A stretch of DNA of 64,000 nt from assembly GCA_023052935.1 (NCBI GenBank), contig CM041292.1, positions 101,658,426 to 101,722,425 of the forward strand, written 5' to 3'. Made by a program: the position numbers and the translations under genes. Position 1 is the first letter of the stretch. Each line of letters starts with the position of its first letter. The notes beneath the pieces were generated by a model, which did not search any database, had not been told where the DNA came from, and saw only the letters and a list, made by a program, of their open reading frames with translations. The stretch comes from Piezodorus guildinii (taxonomy: Eukaryota; Arthropoda; Insecta; Hemiptera; Pentatomidae). This document shows positions 34,040-46,320 of the stretch, in pieces.

Positions 34040-35349
34040 ATGCGATATTATCATCAAGTAATATCCTCCAAAGCTTCAACTAAAAGATCTAGATCTAGTG
34101 GTTCAATCCCGTCACCTACAAAACAAAGACCCCGCCGTGATACTAATAAAAGATTAAATCTACAAGCAACCCCTTCCGGTACTTATTCAGAATCTGAACC
34201 ACAACCTGGCACATCGTCACAAGGGATGACTGACGAATCGCCGTTTTTCACCCCAAATCCTTTTCAGATTTTACATAATGAAAAAGAAAACATGGAATCT
34301 AATCCTATACCTAGTGAACCACGGCCTCCTCCAATATTTGTCAAAAATATTAGAAATTTCCAGTTGTTGTGTGCGCAATTGAACAAAATTACCGAATCTA
34401 CCAGCTACTACTGTATGAGTAGAATCAATGATACCAAAATATCTCCTACTACTGCCGAGACATATAGAAAAATAGTGAAATACCTAACTGAAACCAAAGC
34501 AGATTTCCATACCTATCAGCTACGCCAAGAGAGAGCTTTAAGGGTTGTAATCAGAAACTTACACCCCTCGACACCAGTTGAAGCTATTAAAGAAGAACTA
34601 ACGGAGATGGGCTATAAAGTGCGGCAAGTCACTAACGTCCTAAAGGATAAAATTCCTCTACCTCTCTTTTTTGTGGATTTGGAACCAGCTGAAGGAGTTG
34701 AAAAATCTATGACCTCAATAGATTGTACTATTCCAGTGTAAGAGTTGAAAAACCTTACACAAAGAGAGAGATAATTCAGTGCCATAATTGTCAAGCATAT
34801 GGTCATACTAAAAGTTATTGTCATCACATACCTCGATGCGTGAAATGCGGTGAACAGCACAAGTCTGTGGAGTGTACAAAACCAAAATCAACACCAGCTG
34901 TATGTGCTCACTGCATCAAGGACCACCCGGCCAACTATAAAGGATGCCAAATCTATAAGGAACTCAGGACCAGGTTTCAAAAACCTCAAGTACTGGATGA
35001 AACAACAAGACATGCAAGCACCAGAAGAGAACCCTCAAAACTTATTGATGCCAATGTATCATTTGCCCACCTAATTGGAGGTGGGAATCAAAGTACCGAA
35101 GCCGTGGCCCTGCCGGAACTAATAAATATACCTCAATCCATTCCACATATACCTCTTTCTCAAAATGTAACCAATCCTAAGAATCCTAATCCACCACAAA
35201 TCTCTCATATTCCTCCTCCTTCAAACGCCACAGACCTTACCAGTTTGATGACATCCTTTATCTCCGAAATGAAATCCCTTGTTATGCCTCTAATATCACT
35301 CCTTACGAACCTTGTATCAAATCTCATTCCTGCCTTACAAAAACCATAA
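34040..35349 (+). pseudogene. LINE A ORF1: gag-like RNA-binding protein, one frameshift
   Basis: The first part (34040-34741) has a low-complexity, Ser/Pro-rich N-terminus and then a PRE_C2HC-like domain (KADFHTYQLRQERALRVVIR, LHPSTPVEAIKEELTEMGY). The frame breaks near the A-run at 34701-34705. The second part (to 35349) has three CCHC-type knuckles: CHNCQAYGHTKSYC, CVKCGEQHKSVEC and CAHCIKDHPANYKGC. A Pro-rich and hydrophobic tail follows. It should coat element RNA and aid priming, acting in cytoplasm and nucleus. The TAA stop is immediately followed by the ORF2 ATG (TAAATG), implying stop-restart translation of ORF2. Confidence 0.9.
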
Positions 35350-38023
35350 ATGACCTCACCTTATTCCTTATCCATTCTCCTTTGGAACGCAAATGGTGTT
35401 AGAACTCACACTGACGAACTAACAGCCGTACTGCAAGACAAAAACGTTGATGTTGCACTCATTACTGAAACTAGACTAACCACTAAACAGTACTTCAAAA
35501 TACCAGAATACATAACATACCGGACAGACCATCCAGACGGCAAAGCCCATTCCGGTACTGCTGTCATTGTCCGCCGATCCCTCTCCCATCACTTACACCC
35601 ACTTCCCGCCCACGATTACCTACAAGCAACTTCCATTGTAATCAAAATCTTTTCCTTTCCGCTTATCATCGAATCAGCATACTGCCCTCCTAAACATCCT
35701 ATTTCCTCTGCCCAATTTGGATCCTTCCTCAACTCCTTGGGAAATCACTTCATTTTGGGTGCCGACTTAAACGCAAAGAATCAACAGTGGGTTTCTAGAA
35801 ACACCAATTCTCGTGGACGGACGTTGCAGTCTACACTCAACACCCGACGCTTTCATCTCCTACCTCCCGATTCTCCTACCTACTGGCCGACAGATCCTAA
35901 CCGTAATTCTGACATCCTCGACTTCTTCATCCACAGCGGATTAGGCTCCCTGAACTATTCCGTAACTCGCCTTGATGAACTATCCTCTGATCATAGTCCA
36001 TTAATCCTAAATGTATCCATAACTCCTATTCCGAAACCTTTCCCACCGTCATTCATTAGAGGCCCTGTCAACTGGAACCTCTTCCGCGAAATCCTCACCA
36101 ATGGTATTGACCTCAGAGTACCTCTCAAAACCCAAACTGACCTTGATGATGCCGTATATTCCTTTACAACCACGATTCAACAAGCTGCCTGGACTGCCTC
36201 CTCTCCCAAACAATCCCAAAGAATTCCTAACAAAAGCCATTTACCACAACGCCTGAAGGACCTCATCAACACCAAACGCCGAGCCAGATCATTATGGCAA
36301 CGCACCCGCCACCCAGAAGATCGCCGCTCTTACAACTTTCTTTGTAGAAAATTTAAGCGGGAGTTGGCGATATTCCGTTCCCAATCCTACAATTCCTACC
36401 TCTCCTCTCTCTCGACTCGTGACAATTCCCTATGGAATGTCACGAAGAGAATTCTAAAATCCCACACCATTTCCCACCCTCTCCGGCGCTGTGATAGTTC
36501 CTGGGCTGCTTCCGACAAATATAAAGCCGAGGAATTCGCACAGCACCTTTCCAAAGTTTTCACTCCTCATCCTGAGCTCAATCCAACCCATACTGCAACA
36601 GTTGAAGAGTTTCTTATGTCACCAATACCACTATCCTTACCACCTAAAGCAGTAAATCCATCTGAGGTTAAATATCTTCTTAAAAAGCTTCCTCTCCGTA
36701 AATCCCCAGGATACGACCTCCATACCTTACGATCTGAGGACTTAAGACAACTTCCTCCCAAAGCCATTACATTTCTTGCATATCTCTATAACTGTGTCCT
36801 ACGCACTACCTATTTCCCTCTCATATGGAAACATTCAACTATCATCCTTTTCCTAAAACCAGGCAAACCTTCCCACAGCACTTCATCTTACAGACCTATT
36901 TGCCTGCTCCCGATTCTCTCCAAAATCTTCGAAAAACTCCTATTAAAACGAATCCTAGCCAAATTTCACAATTTTCCTTCACATCAGTTTGGATTTCGTC
37001 CTCAACATTCCACGGTTCACCAAGGCCTTCGAGTTGTAGACCACATTTCCTCCGCCCTTGAGTGCAAGGAGTATTGTTCGGGTGCCTTTCTGGACATAGC
37101 TCAAGCTTTTGACCGGGTATGGCACCCGGGACTGCTCTTTAAGCTCAAAACCCATTTACCTCAATCCTTATACCTAATCCTCCGATCCTATTTATCAAAC
37201 CGCTCCTTTCGAGTTCGCAGTGGTTCAGAATTTTCCAAACATTATACTGTTGAGGCCGGTGTTCTTCAAGGCAGCGTCTTAGGACCCGTCCTCTACATCC
37301 TCTACACCGCCGATATCCCTACCGATCCCGATACCTTTCTGGCAACATTTGCTGATGATACCGCCATTTTGTCATCCAATTCCGATCCTAAAGCAGCATC
37401 GCTAAGTCTCTAAAAGCACCTTTCCCTTGTCGAAGACTGGTGCAATGCTTGGCGCATTAAGGTGAACGAAAGCAAATGCACTCACGTTACATTCACCCTT
37501 CGACGCAAATCCTTTCCAACTGTTAATTTCAATTCCATACCGCTTCCTTCCTCAGACACAGTCCCGTATCTCGGCTTTTTACTAGACAAAACACTGACGT
37601 GGAACCCACATACAAGACTAAAAAGAAAAGAACTCAACCGCAGATTCGGCCAGTTATACAGACTACTAAACAGAAAATCTCATCTTACAGTTGACAACAA
37701 ATTACTAATATACAAGACAGTACTGAAACCTATATGTACCTACGGACTTGAACTATGGGGGACAGCTAAACATTCTAACATCAAACGCATCCAATCCTTC
37801 CAATCCAAAGTCCTCCGAACAATAGTTAATGCTCCTTATTACGTTACCAACTGTACCCTACACCATGACCTTAATATTAGACCTGGTACCATCCAAATTT
37901 TCCAAATTTCATTAGAACCTTAGTCATCATCCTAACCCTCTAGCACAATCCCTATCCAGCACCACCCATCCCTACAATCCTCCTCGAAGATTGAAACGGC
38001 AGTGGCCACGAGACCTATTGTAA
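35350..38023 (+). pseudogene. LINE A ORF2: endonuclease-reverse transcriptase, lightly disabled
   Basis: 687 open codons to a TAA at 37411-37413, then the same frame continues to 37923. The ancestral stop, in another frame after RRLKRQWPRDLL, is at 38021-38023. The APE-like endonuclease has LLWNANGV, ITETRL, YCPPKH, ILGADLNAKNQQW and SDHSPLI, with all usual catalytic positions present. RT motif A is FLDIAQAFDRVW. Motif B is VLQGSVLGPVLY (the usual Pro is Leu). Motif C is TFADDTAIL. Thumb region: YLGFLLDKTLTWNPH, TYGLELWG. The first stop looks like a Gln codon change; a frameshift near 37880-37915 and a TAG follow. No RNase H, as is usual for jockey. Confidence 0.93.
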
Positions 38024-38465
38024 ACATTTAAACTGGAGTTCTGACAATGGTCAGATCCTCCACTCATGTACGGTATGTTTGTGGCTACAGCGCCCTAACT
38101 CAGCCTCCACTGGCTCAGACCAGTGATGCGGCGTAGATAGAGGCGCTGGGATCTCTTGGATTCCGCTTTTTCCTCCACAAGTGGAGGAAAAAGCGCTTGC
38201 TGGGGTCCCTTTAGCAATTGTATATATTGTATATAGTTATGATTGTGTGTAAGATGTTTATTTATTTGCCAACTTTTTATTTATCTCAATAATAGGTTTA
38301 TGTTTCGATTTGTTTTTTTTTTATTTATTATTATTATTTTATTGTATATATAGTATGAATGTGGTCTCTTATCAATATTATTATTGTTCATTTTGTAACA
38401 AATTGTAATATATCTCAATAAAAAAAAAAAATAAATAAATAAAAAAAAAAATAAAAAAAAAAAAA
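38024..38465 (+). other. LINE A 3' UTR and A-rich tail
   Basis: Contains inverted TTCCTCCACAAGTGGAGGAA (38168-38187), a near-perfect stem-loop, also present in the truncated copy at about 10912. It ends with TTTATTATTATTATTTT-rich sequence and (A)nTAAATAAATAA. The hairpin may be a recognition element for the element's own RT, but this is inference. Confidence 0.7.
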
Positions 38466-38475
38466 AATTAACAAT

Positions 38476-39003
38476 AATTTTTATGCTCACGATTCTAGAC
38501 AGATAATGTGTAAGAAATTAGTCGCGGAAGTTAATGAAAAAACTAATGAGCTGAACTATTATATCTAAAGAATAATTTATATTTTTTCTTAAAACCTGAT
38601 ATTTTCATGGAAACTAATATTAATTTTCATTTAAACTAAATGTAAACTTTAATATTTCTTTTTTATCAAGTTTGAAGACAACCAGGTACTTAAAGGTTGT
38701 TTTAGAATTTTTTTTATGATTACATTTATTTTTTAATTATTTAAGTTTAATTATGACCATTAATGAAGAGCCCTTTGCTATACGGGTTTGTAGGCGAAGG
38801 TTTAGCCTGCTTACCACTTAATCCACCCCTGGTAATAACTATAATTTCCGTCCGTCCAACTTCCTTCGACCACGCTGTCAAAATAATTTCAAAATACCCT
38901 ACATTTTAATTTTCTAATTTATTAAAGCAATATTCATCAAGAATCTAGGGTCTTTAAGTTCCAGTCTGAAATGTAAAGGCTAATAAAACTAAAGTTAGAG
39001 CTA
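38476..39003. other. Unassigned interval
   Basis: No supported gene. Confidence 0.4.
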
Positions 39004-39562
39004 AACTTTATATCATGCATTTTGCACCTCTTTACGATTTTCACAAAAACGGCTCTAATGATTTTGATTAAACTCATTGTGACGATGTAAAATTTAGTAA
39101 GCTTTCATACGATGTAGGTTTCATTCTGATTGAAATAGTCTGACATAGGTTGAGTGCCGATAGTTTAAGCTGTCTTCCTCTAAAATACCTTTAATTTTGT
39201 TAGCATTGACAAAAAAAACGGGTAAATTTATAAGTTGAACGAAGTCTATATCCATGGAAAGGAGAAAAGAGTAAAACTATTTTATTATGCAATTTTTGAA
39301 TTTGCTAGAGGTGTGTAATGTACCGTTGAAATGCTAAACAATTTAGAAAAAATGTTATCTTATACACACAAGTTTAAAAGTTAATGGAGAGAGATGAAAA
39401 TCCGATAAAACTAACTGAATGTCGAACATAATCATATAATAAACTATTTAATAAAAGATATGTTTTAGTGAAATAAAAACTCTTTTTTAAAGTGTATTTA
39501 CAAATTCTTAAATTGATTATAACATCGGAGGAATGTGAAAGTTGTGCGTTGCGCGCACACAA
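39004..39562 (-). mobile_element. Family X repeat X8, hairpin half missing
   Basis: Runs from TATCATGCATTTTGCACC through ATTCTGATTGAAATAGTC and ATGTACCGTTGAAATGCTAA to GTTGTGCGTTGCGCGCACAC. More diverged than X1 or X6. Confidence 0.7.
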
Positions 39563-40604
39563 TCTTTTTTTTGTTTAAATACCCAGCGCATATAACTGCT
39601 TTTCAGTTATTTATTCCACCCATTCTGTATAAATTTTTGCCTCACATTTTCGCATCGGGCGTTATACTCCTGTAATTTATCGACCTTATGCCAGTACCCT
39701 TTCCTACTCTCATATTTACCTGATTAAGTTTAGACTAAATAATTTTAAGGTTGAACATCTTACATAAATAACTATTTACTGAGACGGTTGACCGTTCATT
39801 GTTTACGTCCATTCAATGTTTTCTGAAAATTGTAAACAAATTTAAACTTAAGTCATTCGTATACTAGCCAAAGTATGATTGTTATGCGTAACCTGTTCCA
39901 ACTTAGAATCTCAGATCACTATCAGTGCATTATTACGGAATAAATAATATGATTAATAAGAAAATTAGAATTTATAACATATATTCCTAAGCCTAAACGT
40001 ACATAGGTTATAGGTAAAAAATAATAATAAAAAGAAAAATACATGCTCCAACCTTATCTCCTCAGTTATTAGTGTCTTTCGATTTATCAGAATAAATATT
40101 CTGGTACCAACCCAATAAAAGATACGGTTATCTGAATACTATCAAACAGCTGCTCTTAATTATTAATATACCGTTAAGCTATTGGTTGTTATGAATTGAA
40201 TAGCCGTCAAAAGTGCAGGTATATAGGTAGCCTCTTTGAAAAGAATATGGAGGGCTTTGATGATCCTTAAACTCGATCAGCCTTTGAACCCTTTGCAGTT
40301 CCTTAAAGTTCTTGGTATCCGAGGTGGCTGCTTCTCAAGGCTTTTCCCTCCTATAATTTAGGAAAATCGACTTTATAATTAATAGCGTTAATAAATATTT
40401 TTCGGTTGGATCTTAAAAATAAAAAAGTAATATGTTTTTTTTAGAAATTTGGGTTTATTGAAAATTGAAAAACTGATCCAAGAAAAAAAAATCTAAGCAA
40501 CAGGGATTAATCGATTGAAACATCAGTACTTGATTACTAACTCCGAGATTTATTTTATCTTACAAAGGTTGCTTTGAAAATATTTTTATAATCAAACTTA
40601 TTAG
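39563..40604. other. Unassigned interval
   Basis: No supported gene or repeat recognised. Confidence 0.45.
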
Positions 40605-41133
40605 GAATAATTCAAACGAATTCCACCAAATAACCTTTACTCTTCGTCGTGAACCAAGGACTTCCTTCCATACAGTATCCTTTAATGACACTCCACTAGT
40701 CAATCTTCAACAGATTCGATACCTAGGACTCCACTTTGACTAACATCTAGCTTGGAACCCTCATAAAAGACTGAAACGACAAGAAACTGTCCGACGTTTT
40801 CCACTACTCCAACACTTAGTGTACAAACTCTCCAACATTCCACTTAATTACATAAGACTAATTTATATGACCATCATAAGACCGATATAGACTTACGTAG
40901 TAGAGCTATGGGGCTCTACTAAACCATCGAATTCTTCTCGCATCCAATCCTTACAATCCAAAATCCTTAACGCTCCTTACTTTGTCACAAAATTATCCTA
41001 AACCAGGTATCAATCACTTCCATGAAAACTCCATTCAAACTTTAACCAACTAGTTTCTATCCTGTCACTCTCTACGATTCCTGATAATCTTACGAGGCGT
41101 CTGAAAAGAAGATGGCCCCGAAACCTAGTTTAG
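40605..41133 (+). pseudogene. Jockey-type ORF2 C-terminal fragment
   Basis: Plus-strand reading with HQITFTLR, VNLQQIRYLGLHFD*, LAWNPHKRLKRQE, NYIRLIYMTIIRPI*TYVVE and ELWGSTKPSNSSRIQSLQSK, then ILNAPYFVTK. A deletion/frameshift follows. The last piece, PRRLKRRWPRNLV, ends at TAG 41131-41133. At least two Trp or equivalent codons are stops. The tail is close to that of the 860-1209 copy. No poly(A) follows; a SINE-like sequence begins about 15 bp downstream. Confidence 0.85.
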
Positions 41134-41149
41134 AATTTCAGGGATAAAG

Positions 41150-41367
41150 GTGGTCTAGTAGCCAGAATTACAGCCTGCTATGGCCAAGGTCGCGTATTTA
41201 AACCCGGCAAATGGCCCTAGGATTTTTAAGGTAAAAAAAAATCCTCGATTAATGAAATGCTGATCCTGTGCAGGCTCTCTATCCTAATCAAATGCTGAAA
41301 GGTAATATTTAGCATCGTCCCTTGGCACACTAGTGTAAGTGACGTTAAATGGATAAACATACGAAGA
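41150..41367 (+). mobile_element. tRNA-derived SINE, diverged
   Basis: The head contains an A-box-like TGGTCTAGTAGCC and a degraded B box (GCGTATTTAAACCC), then GGCCCTAGGATTTTT as in the SINE at 55761. The body has CCTATCCTAATCAAATGCTG-like and GTAATATTTAGCA blocks matching that SINE. It ends ACGTTAAATGGATAAACATA. No clear TSD. Confidence 0.65.
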
Positions 41368-42353
41368 AATCTGACTTTCCAATAATTTCAAATATTTCTT
41401 CTAACTAAAATATATTCTTTGGTCTATATAATTACTTTAAGCTGATTTTATACGGAAATTCAGACAACCTACATTTGCTGATTTTCTGTGAGTGTGTGAT
41501 GTTTGTGTTGTTATTGAGGTATTGTTACTGATCTCAAACCAATTATTAGAAGTTATGAAATAACTTGAAGAGTTTAAATCTTCAAACGCACATTATCATC
41601 AAAATGTTTGACTCACAGACTTAAGGTTATGTTGGCGCAAATGCTTAAACAGTGAGTAATCCATTCTTAAATATAGTTCATTGGATTGAAAACGTGCCGT
41701 TAGAAGTATTTCAAGATAGATAGGAAAGTTCATAAAGATTTTATAACCTTGAAAACATTTAGTTGGTTGAAGAAATCGTAAAATTAGTATTGAAAATTTT
41801 ATGAAGAATATCATCAGTTTTGTATTATTTCATAAATAGTATGACCTTAAAAACACCACGACAGATAGATGATAAAACCTAAATCAGTGTCCAACAATGA
41901 TGAATACTAAAGGATGAATAGCCATTGCTATTAGCTGTATCCCTTCTGAAGTAAATCACACGAACATACCAATGCCAAGGGAGCCTAAAACAATCCTGGA
42001 AAAGGGATCTTTCGTGACCGAAGGTAATGGAGCAATTCCAGGAAGTGGCACTTGTGGGCTGTGTCCTCCTCAATTTTCTTCAAATTTCATTATTTATTTT
42101 CTTCTTAGATAATCCACTGATTTTAACTCTTATTACACATTTTTTTAAGTGTTATTGTAAAGATTGTAGGAAAAAAAAGCTTTTATCTTAGCATTTTTTT
42201 TTTATAAGTTGCCCTCTTGACCTTCTGGTTTAGCATAGTTTGGGGAGAGCTGTCAATTGGTATTGTCCTAACACGTGTACTATGACTTAGTTTAATACTA
42301 TTACTAGATATATTTCATAATACAGTTCTAAATTTTAAAAAATCTCTATCTCG
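41368..42353. other. Unassigned interval
   Basis: No supported gene; small frames at 41599 and 41879 on the minus strand have no recognised domain. Confidence 0.4.
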
Positions 42354-42365
42354 CTCTCCTTCTCC

Positions 42366-42436
<71 letters not shown>
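42354..42436. repeat. Compound (CT)n(TA)n microsatellite
   Basis: CTCTCT tract (42364-42386) passing directly into a TA tract (to 42436). Confidence 0.95.
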
Positions 42437-42438
<2 letters not shown>

Positions 42439-42854
42439 AAATAATAACGTTATTTTGGTTTTTGCTAACTCCATCTAAAACACAAGCTGGATTTTGATAA
42501 GGTTTTCACCATCATTAAGGGCAATCTTTCCTGACGGTTTATAAATAGAATGCCTTGTAATTTAAACGAAAAAAAAATTATCAGCAACCAAGTCATAAAA
42601 AAAATTATTTCTAAAATATACATGGAGTAACATAGACTTAAAATATACCGTTGGAAAGCGCAAGATTTTAGAAAAGTTAACAAGCAATAATCAGAAATCC
42701 TACAAGTTAATATAATGTTGTTGTGAGCCCATAAACTTATAACCATGTTATTGGTTGGATCGAGAGTGGCCAACGTGTTATAGGATCGAGCAAGTTATAT
42801 TCTTCCATTTAGTGCGCAAGATTTTAGAAACATTATAATGTACCGAATTATGAC

Positions 42855-43428
42855 TAAGTTGTTAACACTTTTTATTAATTTTTACAAGCTTGTGTATTAG
42901 ATGATATTTTTGTCTAAAATCTTTAGCTTTCCAACGGTATATTACACATTTATAATACTGTTTTTATGTTCAAAAACAAAAACATTGTATTAAACAAATA
43001 TTATTCCAGTTTTTTCCTTTAGTTGGGTATCGAATTGATTCAATTTATATATTTACCGGCTATTCATCAGTGGTATTAAGATAATATAGTTATTTTTTTT
43101 AGAATTTACAAAATTAAATGTACTTTAGAAGAAGAAAATTTAAAATATCGGCATTTTAGCCCTGTGAGATTATTTTAATTAGAATGAAACCTACATTTTA
43201 TCAAAGGCCATTAAATTTTACATCAATAGGGCGAGTTTAATAAAAATCGTCGGTAATGTTTTTGAGAAAATCATAAGAAGTTGCAACATGCAAGGTATAA
43301 AGTAGCTGATCTGGTAAGCCGATTTTGATGAAACAGTTTTTCTGATACCTCGGGCGTATAGTTGTCTTAAATATGAAATTTCAGTTTCATAGGACATACT
43401 ATTTTCGCCCGGGAGTTACCACACTCAA

Positions 43429-43459
<31 letters not shown>

Positions 43460-43590
43460 AGACCATTTTGCGGCACTAGGTTATCTGGACTCAGGGTACC
43501 CTAAAACGTGTATTCCCGTTGAAAACTGGAATTCGGAAATTTTTAAGATCGCAATACTTTCCCTTACTATATATAGTAAGGGAAAGTAAA
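42855..43590 (+). mobile_element. Family X repeat X9
   Basis: From TTTACAAGCTTGTGTATTAG through CCAACGGTATATTACAC, TTTTGAGAAAATCATAAGAA and an (AC)n tract (43430-43459) to AAGATCGCAATACTTTCCC. The terminal hairpin has been altered to CTTACTATATATAGTAAG (loop lost), then GGAAAGTAAAAA. A short inverted X scrap (ATACCGTTGGAAAGC at about 42645) lies just upstream on the other strand. Confidence 0.75.
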
Positions 43591-44339
43591 AAGTGATGTT
43601 CACTCATAAAAATTGATTACGTCTCTACATGAAGAACAAACTCATTTACGATAAACTAATTCGTCATATCTATTACACTCTTAAACAAATTATTACTACT
43701 TCATCCCCTTATATATAATATTTTTAAATATTGTCACATACAGCTGAGTGCAACCAATACAAACATTATTTAGTCTTGAAGTTTACTTTAATATCCTTAT
43801 GCTACTGAGCCCAAATAATGTTTAAACTCTATTCAAACCCAGCGAGATTAAAGCAAATATTTGAATCAGAAAAATTGCTTCCTTTCATGAAGGATCAAAA
43901 GACTTCCCAACTAGGCGGAATGATAACGGCAGAGAGGGGAGAAAGACGTAGAAATTGTTTATAAAATGAGAACCGAAATTTATATTCCTAGGACTTGAGT
44001 AACTAAACACAATAGGGCAATATGTTTTAATTAGTAAAATAACTCTGTACTATTCCGTACAATATTATTACTTAGGAAAATGAGGGTGCCTAATTAGCTA
44101 AGAATAAAATTATACTAGAAGCTATTACATCAATGGATGTTTTAGAATTATCAGAGTTCAACCGATTTCTAATGAAACGTTTGTATAATTCTTCATCAAA
44201 CGGGACAATATACTTCTATTAATAGGTACTCGTTCCATTTCAAAGATTTTATTTTTTTCTTGTTCAATGGCAAGGGTTTCTATATTTTTTTTTATTCTTT
44301 TTCTTGACATTGGAGCTCTCCATACAGCCAGGACCAGCA
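43591..44339. other. Unassigned interval
   Basis: No supported gene. Confidence 0.45.
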
Positions 44340-44900
44340 CAAGATTACTCTTGATTTCATCAGATTTTCTTCACATCAATAAATGTCCATATCTATTTAA
44401 TTTATTGTAGGTATTTAAAAAATCCGGTAATATCTTTCTCTCGTTCTTATAAGCTGGGCACTCCAGAATTATCTGCTGCTGAGTCTCATTCATATCACAT
44501 GTGTCACACCTAGAGGAGGTAAGAACCGATGCAATGCAGGTACACATTGCACATACCGTAGTTGGACAGCTTCTCCAAGATACGCCGTACATACTATTTA
44601 TAAAATCTTCTTGTGACAGACTCTCCATAACTTTCTGACCACTTCTTTAGTAAATCTTTTTCAATCATACGGAATTAGTCGGATGTCTGTAACAAACTCT
44701 GGGTTATCCGTGGTTTTTGCTGAACGGTCTACCTCATCATTTTCGGGGATCCCTACTTGCGCCTTGATCTAAATAGATATTATTTGTTTTTTGTCGCTTA
44801 TTGCTAAGCAGTGCTCCTCTAGCACATTAGGTAAAATGTTATTTTTAGATATATTACTATTATTTAAAATTGATAATAATGAGCTTAACTAGTCGTTAAT
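44340..44900 (-). pseudogene. LINE ORF2 fragment: RNase H end and C-terminal Cys/His tail
   Basis: Minus-strand readings: EHCLAISDKKQIISI*IKA, QVGIPENDEVDRSAKTT (about 44740-44700; the W-I-K-A-H-V-G-I-P-G-N-x-x-A-D core of RNase H, with W as stop and H as Q), then DNPEFVTDIRLIPYD. Another frame holds CDTCDMNETQQQIILECPAY (44512-44452) and KNERKIL, the typical tail of RNase H-bearing LINEs. 85 codons of the tail are open (44371-44628). Confidence 0.75.
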
Positions 44901-45048
44901 ATTAACAATGTTTTTTTGTTTTTTTTCTGAACTATTTATAAATTTAAGAACTTGTAAGATTGCATGCTAAGGTTTAAATTTATGACTATTGGAGGTAACC
45001 GATTTAAGTTTAAAGTTAATTAATATATTAAAAGTTTAGAACATCATT

Positions 45049-45835
45049 GAAGACACGGTGATGACACGGAAACTATACAACTAAATACAAGTGTGTTAAT
45101 AAAAACCGGTAAACCAATAGGTCTTGAATTAAATACCGATAAGACGAAATATTTGATTAGTTGCAGAAATGGCGGCGATCTTGATGATATTAATATTTCA
45201 GGTCATACTTTTGAACACGTAGAGAAATTCAAGTATTTAGGTTCAATGATAACAAGAAAAAATGAAATCCAGGAAGAAATAAAGTCCCGATTAAAGGTGG
45301 GAAATGCGTGTTATTATTCAGTTGCTAAATTACTTACCTCGCGGCTTCTGTCTAAAAACTTAAAGGTTAGAATTTATAAAACTATTATTCTTCCAACGGT
45401 TCTTTACGGATGTAAAACGTAGCCGCTTACTTTGAAGGATGAACAACGGCTTAAGGTTTTCGAGAATAAGGTACTGCGTAAAATATTTAGTCCGAAGAGA
45501 GATGAGGCCACTGGGGAGTTTAGAAGGTTGCACAACGCGGAATTGCGGAGTTTGTACCCTGTGAATGTAATTGAGTTGATAGCATCGCAGAGTCTCAAAT
45601 GGGGGCGTAAAGTTGTTGGGCTTAGTGAGGAACGGATTCCGAGAAAGTTGGTATTCGCTGAACCAACTGGTAGGCGTCCGAAAGGTAGGCCAAAGTGTCG
45701 ATGGGAGGATCGCATTAAGGCTGATCTCGGGGGCTTGGGCTTGACCGGTGAACATTGGACGAGTCTGTGCAGGCAAAGTTTGGTGGTATCGGCATCGAAC
45801 CTTCGGGTTCGGTAAGCCTTTTATTATTATTATTA
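45049..45835 (+). mobile_element. 5'-truncated RTE-like LINE D with TSD
   Basis: Insertion flanked by TTAGAACATCATT (45036-45048 and 45836-45848). One frame is open from 45051 to 45815 except a TAG at 45420-45422 (Trp position after YGCKT). It reads NTSVLIKTGKPIGLELNTDK, FKYLGSMITRKNEIQEEIKS, then ENKVLRKIFSPKRDE and GRRPKGRPKCRWEDRI, the post-RT region of a common arthropod endonuclease-RT LINE. RT catalytic motifs lie upstream and are absent. The 3' end is a (TTA)n microsatellite rather than poly(A), a feature of this group. The low decay suggests recent insertion. Confidence 0.92.
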
Positions 45836-45956
45836 TTAGAACATCATTTGGTATGCGAGCGTATAGAGTGGTAGATTAACGCTGGAAAATAAATTTTCGG
45901 TTAAAGTTTGATATTTTATGAAACTATTGTAAATAAGAGGGACATATTTTTCTTTT

Positions 45957-46320
45957 TCAATAAGCCTTAGTAAAGATGAGGACACTAGAGGATACGATTT
46001 TAGTGTAACAGTATTCATTCCTAGCTTTTAACTTAAAAAACATTTTATAGGTTAGGAATTGCCTTTTGAACTGCAAAAAGGTTTCCCCACCCTCGTTATA
46101 CAATACGTCTATTCGAGTAGAATTAAGAAGTCTCAAACATAACCTTATACATCTATTATGTAGCGTATCTAATTTCTTTATGGTTCTATCGGGAGCTTTA
46201 CCATAAATCGGAACTTTATAAACGAATGTCGCCCTTAAAGTGCTTTTATAAAATAGAAGTATAGAGATAGAAGGAATATAATTAAACGTGATAGAACAAA
46301 GCAATCATTTACTATTCCCT
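45957..46320 (-). pseudogene. LINE ORF2 post-RT fragment
   Basis: 115 open codons on the minus strand: LLFYKSTLRATFVYKVPIYG, IKKLDTLHNRCIRLCLR and RIDVLYNEGGETFLQFKRQF. The order 'YKSxIRxxLxYGxxxYG...LDxxHNxxLRLxLG.F..SPxxSLYxEAGExPL' is the thumb and connection region of LINEs with RNase H. Only this piece is recognised. Confidence 0.75.

Larger units (their letters stand above)
33730..38465 (+). mobile_element. Full-length jockey-type LINE A
   Basis: A 4.7-kb LINE with 5' UTR (33730-34039), ORF1, ORF2, 3' UTR (38024-38413) and an A-rich tail (38419-38465, with ATAAATAAATAA). AATTAACAAT lies on both sides (33720-33729 and 38466-38475), so the 5' end GAGTTCTACGCATGCGCGTG is the true start. 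LINE B (61.4 kb) has a homologous 5' UTR, supporting this. ORF1 carries one frameshift; ORF2 has stops and a frameshift near its 3' end. It is degraded only slightly. Confidence 0.95.
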
